From Botryotinia globosa (taxonomy: Eukaryota > Ascomycota > Leotiomycetes > Helotiales > Sclerotiniaceae), in NCBI GenBank assembly GCA_014898425.1, contig RCSZ01000002.1, positions 1,550,001-1,614,000 on the forward strand: DNA of 64,000 nt, read 5' to 3'. The position numbers were made by a program, and so were the translations under genes. The notes beneath the pieces were generated by a model. It saw only the letters and a program-made list of their open reading frames with translations, was not told the origin of the DNA and ran no database searches. Shown here piece by piece: positions 58,352-64,000 of the stretch. How positions within the stretch are numbered: position 1 is the stretch's first letter; every line of letters starts with the position of its first letter.

Positions 58352-60340
58352 GTGAGTCGTGGTGAAGAAGTCGATCCAGGAACTGCCGGTCAGGACCTTT
58401 TCGGAGAAAGAGAACTTGCAGCTGGCCTGCACTTAAGCCCAGGTGATAACAGAACATCGGTACAGAAGCGCGAATTTGGAAACGAGAAGCTGAAAATCGA
58501 CAATTCAATTGGAAAATGGATATTCTCTGACACGGCAGTACCATCCAACGATTATTCGTCGCCTTCTTCTAATGGATCTGGACATCAATACCCCTTAAAC
58601 GGAACCAAAGAACTCAACATTGTGAATTCGAATTTGCTCTACGAAACCGACAGATCTATAGACCTTCACTACTTCAACCCGATCACTGAGCAAGTTTCTG
58701 AGAATATGAAAAGCTATTTCAAGCATCTCCTGCCACCTTTAGTCCCACCAACGGGGTCAAAACCCCGATCCCAGTCCCCATCCAGGTCTCGATCTCACAC
58801 TTCATCCGAGAAAAAACCCGAGATTAAGTCGAAGCCAAAATCTCGAATGGAGCCTCAATCTTCAGTCCAGAAGGGCAGAGCGTCTTCATCACGCCCACGT
58901 ACCTCACGGTCAAAACTCACCTCAGGTAGTTCTTCTAGTTCCAACTCGACTTTAACGTCTGACGAACTCACTGCTCAGAGACTCCAAGCTGAATGGGACC
59001 GTGAGAATGATCTTCTTCAATTACAGCTACGATTTGCACGCAATCTGGAGACCCGAAGCCCCTCGCCATCTCAGTTTGAACTCGATAGACTAGAAGCGCA
59101 AAGATTGCAGGCTGAAATTGGAGAAGAGCAAGCTGCTTCTGACGCAAGAAGGGCCGCACGCCTTGAGAGGGAAACGGAGGAAGCTATCAGAATTGCCATC
59201 GAGTGGGAGAATGAGGATAGTCGCGCTGCCGCTTTACAACGTGAATGGGAAGAGCAAGAAAGAAGACTTGGTCAGCAAGAGGATCTTGCGAGGATCTTGC
59301 TTCGAAGGGACGAAGAAAGGGCCGCTTTGCTTCAAAGGGACTTAGCTGCAGCGCAGGCCGCTCAAGCTCAATGGGAACAAGAAGCCCATCAACAAGAGGA
59401 GCAGATCAGAAGAGTCTCAGAGGATGAGGAGAAAAGGGAAAGACAGGCAAGGAAAAGAAGAGAGGCAAGAGAAGCTGCTGAGGCAGAGCGGAAGGCTGAA
59501 TTGGAGAAAGAGAGGGCAGCTCGCAAGGAGGCTGAAAAGAAAGTGAGACTTGAGACAGAGCGATTGCAACGACAACAAGTTGAGAAGACGGCTAAATTGG
59601 ACCGAGAGCACCGAGAAAATGAGGAGGCCGCAAAGAAAATCCAATTAGAAGTCCAGAAGAAAGAAAAGTTGCGCGTTGCCGATGCAAAAAAGGCACGTGA
59701 GCTAGCTGAGAAGGAGAAGAAGGCAAGACAGGCAGACTGTGTGTCATGCATGGAGGCGGGAGAAAAGGTCAAGATGTGTGTACTGTCCTGCAAACACGCT
59801 TATTGTGGAGAATGTATCGCGGGTAAGTAGCAAGTTTCAATTTTTCTTGCATGAATGCTAACTCAATCAGGTGCCTTCCAATCTGCTCTTTCATCCAAGA
59901 CACGATTCAAGTGCTGCAAGGTGAATGTAGTAACCAACCTCGCTTCTCGCTGGCTCGATGCAACTTTCATCAGCTCCTACAAGATGATGATTCTCGAGCA
60001 AACTACCAAGGATCCTCGCTACTGCTCCAGCAAAGAATGTGCTAAATTCATTCCGCCCGCCAATATACACGGAACCATTGCAATCTGCCAAGCATGCAAG
60101 CATCGTACATGCGCACCTTGCGGTAATGGAGAGCATTCTGGAGTTTGTAAAGAGGATAAAGAGGGTCTAGCAGTACAGGCTTTGGCGGAGAAGGAGGGCT
60201 GGAGAAATTGTCCTAGGTGTAAATTCGTGATTGAGAAGAATGAGGGATGCCTGCACATGACTTGCAAATGTCTGTTTGAGTGGTGTTGGGAATGTAAGAG
60301 AGAGTGGAACGAGTGTAAGAGCACTTGCAAGAGAGAATAA
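58352..60340 (+). CDS. RBR-type E3 ubiquitin ligase with long coiled coil
   Basis: RING-between-RING ligase that takes ubiquitin from an E2 onto its own RING2 cysteine before transfer. Two exons seen (to 59822, then 59871-60340; 48-bp intron, phase G/GT). RING1: CVSC...LSCKHAYCGEC, completed across the intron by FKCC. IBR: CSSKECAKFI, CQACKHRTCAPCGNGEH. RING2: NCPRCKFVIEKNEGCLHMTC, with the catalytic Cys in EGC, then FEWCWEC. Before RING1 lies a charged coiled coil of about 280 residues (Ala/Arg/Glu/Lys-rich), and before that a Ser/Pro/Arg-rich disordered stretch. The 5' end is open: the frame is open from about 58301, right after an acceptor-like CGTAG, but its first ATG is at 58708 (MKSYFKHLLPP). 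An upstream exon is therefore likely, or the protein starts at 58708. Confidence 0.85.
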
Positions 60341-61362
60341 CCATGTCGCGAATATTTGCGAAGATGAGAGAAGCATCAGATTGGTCCCACATAGTTAGAA
60401 TACTTCCTAAGCAATACATGTACCAAGTTCTCCGAGTTCTTTTGAGCAGAAATTCTATTCCAAATGATTGAAACACCCGGAATCGTAGTTATCTTTGTCT
60501 TCAATACCCAAGTAAATTAGCGCTTGTAGGGTGATATTGACATTCCGGATGCAATAGGCGCGATCTTTCTCTTTCTCTTGTTGAGCAATGCTAACGGCAA
60601 GACAGTTTATCTCGCAAGTCGTGTTATCATATATCCAATCACTTAACTGATATTGCCCTCACCGACCCAGAATACTTACTGTATTGGTAAAAAGATATTG
60701 ACATCCCGTCAGCCCGGAAATATATGACGCTCGCGTACATTTTCAGGGGGTGGGCGGGGGTAAGGGAGGATGGAGAAGAAATCATTCTGAAACAAAGTAT
60801 GACATAAACCCCAGACTACACTATAGACGTCAAGCTATAAGCTATGCAATGCGATTGATTATAATTGATGGTTCGAGGAAAGCCGACAAATAGTAGCCAG
60901 GTCCGAAACAAACTTGAGGAAAGTCTTTATCGATTAGGCATATTGTGAATGCATGAGGGCAGAATTCTCACCGCTTTACAGGTCATCTTGGTCATCTCGA
61001 GATTACGGAAAATCTATTGTTCCGGTCGAGGCTTTGTACAGTTGGATATGTACTGGCTACAACCAATAACTTTCCTATTATTAGATTGAAAAGAACGGAA
61101 AGGTTATTGTATTGAAAGTTTGTTTGTTTTGAATTGAAGAATTATTATCGTTATCTTAATAAAAACAAGTATCGTATAAATAGTCCACTATATTAAATAC
61201 TACATCCAATTCCATTCTTCTTTTCCATATTTCATCAGTGTCGTGATTTGCTTTCTTTCCGCCTTACATTCATTCACGTATCGTCAAAGAGTTTGTTCTC
61301 TACAACCAATAAATACACACATAACAGGACACACCTGGGCGTTCTTCGAATGTGAGGAAAGG
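60341..61362. promoter_or_regulatory. Intergenic, promoter of the WAP-motif gene
   Basis: 1 kb; includes TATAAATA at about 61175-61182, 180 bp before the next start codon. No gene supported. Confidence 0.45.
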
Positions 61363-62380
61363 ATGAGCGGGCTTAGAACGAGCATCTGGGCCCCCGGCAG
61401 CTATCGCTCCCCGAGTTACAATGGCTCCAGCTATAAGAATCCCGCGCGAGAGAATGCGCCAGTCTCTACTACTCACTCTCATACCTCGAGAGAGACGAGT
61501 AAGAACCGGGCAATCGAAACAACCCGCGAAATAATTCTGGATGGCAAATTGGCAAACAATGAGCCACGGAAGAGTTCTGGTGGGCTGGGCGCCAGTCAAT
61601 GGGCACCGCGCGATTACTCCGGAAGATCAAAAACAGCAAATCGTCAAGAGGTTTGGACAATGGTATGTTCACACACTTGCTTGGAGAGACATGCGCTATT
61701 TACCTTCTAACCCTTCTCAGGTCACGCCAGCCTCGCAACACAAACCGATGGCTCATGCGTATAATGGCTCGAGTCCTGCATACACCACTCCGGACCTCGG
61801 CCTTCCTTACGAAGTACAACATTACATTCTCGGCATGATGCAGCGGATCATGGAAGAGGGGTGTTATACCTTTGCATCGCGATGGATTCCCGACGTACTA
61901 CAAAGGAACAATTGGACGTGCTCAGAAGCGGTTGAACTGTCCACATGGAAAACGGTCCTTCCAGAAAATGTCCCATCAGAAGCCATTACCTCGCACGGCA
62001 AATCTCTTCACCAATGCCTGGCTAATGCTGTCCGAATACGAAACTCTGCTACCCATCGGCATATTTTTTCGAGTCAGGAACTACGTGGTTTGGCACAACA
62101 AGCCGAAGACCTCATGAGTCTGCTTTCTGACCACTCGAGGCAATTAAAATTTCATAAGCTGTGGACTGAATTATATGATTGGGAAAAGCTCAGTGTAACA
62201 GACATGCAAGCCGCCAGATACAAGATGGAAACAGCACTTCAACAGATTGGGGAACGTCCTATGGAGGACGATATGGATTGGACCCCTAATGTAATCTCAT
62301 TGGAAAAAGTTCCCGCGGTAGAGATAGGGCCAGAAGAGGTCGAGAATCACGAAGTTCATGATGCAATGGAGATCGATTAA
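61363..62380 (+). CDS. WAP-motif protein with HEPN-like RNxxxH motif
   Basis: Two exons (61363-61662, 61721-62380) around a 58-bp intron (GTATGT...TCTCAG), phase 0 at EVWTM/VTPAS; 319 aa. The first 100 residues are disordered, with two copies of a short WAP motif (TSIWAPGSY, ASQWAPRDY). The C-terminal half is helical (YEVQHYILGMMQRIM, LHQCLANAVRIRN, LRGLAQQAEDLMSLLSD, KFHKLWTELYDWEKL). R207-N208-x3-H212 (RNSATH) fits the RNxxxH active-site pattern of HEPN nucleases. The protein ends acidic (HDAMEID). I recognise it only as one of the fungal proteins with a disordered WAP-containing start. The HEPN link is inference from one motif inside a helical context. A frame that reads through the intron exists but is a shadow. 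Confidence 0.75.
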
Positions 62381-63336
62381 AGAATATACTACAAAGGAAC
62401 TATGGGATGGCGAATTGGCGTTGATTAATCGTACTCTATATGAATTGGGAAGATCATAGCTTCAGGAGTACTTGAGGGGGTGTAGCGGGTCGGTAGGATT
62501 TCAAATACCCTTTTTGTCGCCTTTTGGCAAATTTTAGACGCATTGTTCGAGGTACTTACGAGCAGAGACTTTTTATAAATTGTTTTCTAGGCAGAAACAT
62601 AAAAATGAGATCGAATTGTTCCACACTTTAAATGAGGCATCCTTATCTATATGATATGTATGTTAAGACCGTTCAAACTTTGGATCACTGCGAGTCATAT
62701 TCAAAAAGAAAGATTATCAGAAGATGGCCAAACACCAGGCTGATATACGGGTTTACCAATTCTGAGCTACAGGCTATACTGGAACAGTCGGGGCAATAGT
62801 ATAAATTAAGATAATGATATAAATTCGAATATTCATAGAGTACTGATAGGAAAGGAGGAAGGTTCACGAAGGGTTTCCCTCTCATAGCTGTACTCCCACT
62901 TCAACTCCTAGATACAAGGGCTCTAAGATAACGTGTATAACGCACATTCTCGACTGATATCGGTACTGGAGAACCTTCTCTATAAGCACTTGTCTATTGA
63001 GAGTGCGCGTTGCATACATTTCTTTTGTAGCCCTTGTGTCTGGGAATGAGAGTGGAAGTACCGATATAAAGGGGAAACGTTTGTAGCACCGTTGAGTAAA
63101 AGGACTGTATGAATATAGAATGTATGGCTGGCTACTAATCATTGCTGGAAAAGTTTAGTGAAGATGAATGTGTTTGATGTCGGAGTAATGAGATTTAGCA
63201 ACTGACTGCAGAGGGTATCATGTGTATTTACTCGTAACACTATGAGCGTTTAATCTGGAATCTTCACTTAACAGCTTCAATGTTGACGAACTGAAATATA
63301 GAAATTAAATAACTATCAAAAATGAAATCGCTAAAT
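62381..63336. other. Intergenic between convergent genes
   Basis: 950 bp at the 3' ends of the WAP-motif gene (+) and the amidase (-). Two short minus-strand frames (62685-63142) are AT-rich and featureless. Confidence 0.5.
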
Positions 63337-64000
63337 TCAATACATTACACTCCCTGCTTTGGGAACCACGAGAATACCCTCTTCTAACAACCGTTTCGCC
63401 AGTTCAAAAATCATTCCATCACACCCTTTTCTCGCAATTATGTCAATTGCCACCGGTAGATATTCTGTTTGTAATGATATGGTAGAATTGTATGCAGCTT
63501 GACCTATTGGGAACACCATATCGGGGACTTCGGCAAAGTTGGATACGCTGCTGACAGACCATCCAGACGGTATTTCTGGGAGACTGTTTCATCGATCTCG
63601 GTTAGCGAAAAATTGGGTTCGGGCTTTGAATGTTTCAAATTTCTGATTTATGGACTACAGCCCGGGCTATTGGATACTTTGATGAATATGTGAAAGAATT
63701 TACGTACCTGGTGTATTCATTTCTATACGACGTTTCTGCTAATGTCCCAGGATAGAGAAACAAACTTTCACTACAGCTGATTGGGCTAGAAGGTACAACT
63801 TCCGCGGCGAACCAATCCATGAAAATAGTTTTGTTATAAATGGCTTGTTCGTTTGCATCAGCACTGATGTTATTTTGTCCCCAAGACCATCTGAGTAATG
63901 GTACGGGGTTAATGAAAGGACGGGCGCCATCATTTGCAGCGGCATAATCTGCATAAAACGGTTCGGCAAGGAGACTGTACTGTTGTTGGGAAACGAGGGT
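63337..64000 (-). CDS. Amidase-signature family protein, C-terminal part
   Basis: Only the 3' end is in the window; the N-terminus with the Gly/Ser-rich amidase signature and the Ser-Ser-Lys triad lies beyond 64000. Visible exons: 64000-63708 and 63583-63337, joined by a 124-bp intron (GTACGT...ACAG) in phase (AC C-AG/T). The encoded 179 residues include [17 protein letters not shown] and [13 protein letters not shown]. The typical fungal amidase ending follows: [33 protein letters not shown] and [13 protein letters not shown], then stop. Such enzymes hydrolyse amides (acetamide, indole-acetamide and others) to acid and ammonia. Substrate cannot be inferred. Edge position explains the missing start; nothing suggests a broken gene. 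Confidence 0.82.

Noticed and set aside
59389..59793. 134-codon antisense frame in the RBR ligase
   Set aside because: Mirror of the Glu/Lys-rich coiled coil; Phe/Ser/Leu composition typical of such shadows.
61541..61720. Continuous frame reading through the intron of the WAP-motif gene
   Set aside because: The spliced form joins two better-composed exons at consensus sites; the readthrough start lies inside exon 1 in another frame.

Overview
The window is nuclear DNA of a filamentous ascomycete. Genes are well spaced and on both strands. Most introns are 45-125 bp with GTAAGT/GTATGT-type donors and CTAAC/CTGAC-type branch sites (two are about 190-290 bp), and intergenic DNA is AT-rich. Gene content (chitin deacetylase with CBM18 modules, Pth11/SAT4-type rhodopsin-domain protein, Dal5-type permease, Taka-type alpha-amylase, small secreted protein) points to Pezizomycotina. 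The style resembles Leotiomycetes such as Botrytis or Sclerotinia, but that assignment is inference. I found no tRNA, rRNA, CRISPR array or intact transposon.

Layout. 1-10 kb: secreted alpha-amylase (-), a small conserved-looking membrane protein (-), a long empty stretch, RNA polymerase I subunit A49 (-) and ribosomal protein eL41 (-). eL41 has only 25 residues, is split into three exons, and its start codon is interrupted by an intron. 11-19 kb: FHA-domain Ser/Thr kinase (+), mitochondrial citrate carrier (+), then small uncertain genes. 19-26 kb: Ypp1/TTC7-like TPR protein (-) and the pre-rRNA processing factor Rix1 (+). 26-35 kb is almost a gene desert. It holds one single-exon gene whose product carries a retroelement-type HHCC (integrase H2C2) zinc-binding motif, preceded by three spaced imperfect palindromes and followed by minisatellite DNA. 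35-44 kb: small secreted protein, chitin deacetylase and alpha-actinin with an unusually long disordered N-terminus. 44.7-45.6 kb: a Rossmann-fold oxidoreductase pseudogene with several lesions. 46-58 kb: unknown membrane protein (-), FAD monooxygenase (+), a possible cryptic secreted peptide, rhodopsin-domain protein (+) and Dal5-type permease (+). 58-64 kb: RBR E3 ubiquitin ligase (+), a WAP-motif protein with a HEPN-like RNxxxH motif (+) and the 3' part of an amidase (-) that runs off the right edge.

How the genes relate. RPA49, eL41 and Rix1 all serve ribosome production. Alpha-amylase, chitin deacetylase and the small secreted protein act outside the cell or at the wall. The monooxygenase, permease and amidase could act in catabolism, but nothing in the sequence proves they form one cluster.

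Intron borders were placed by hand from splice consensus and reading-frame continuity. Where the frames do not close cleanly this is stated (FHA kinase exon 1, the 15.5 kb and 18.0 kb genes, and the RBR ligase 5' end).
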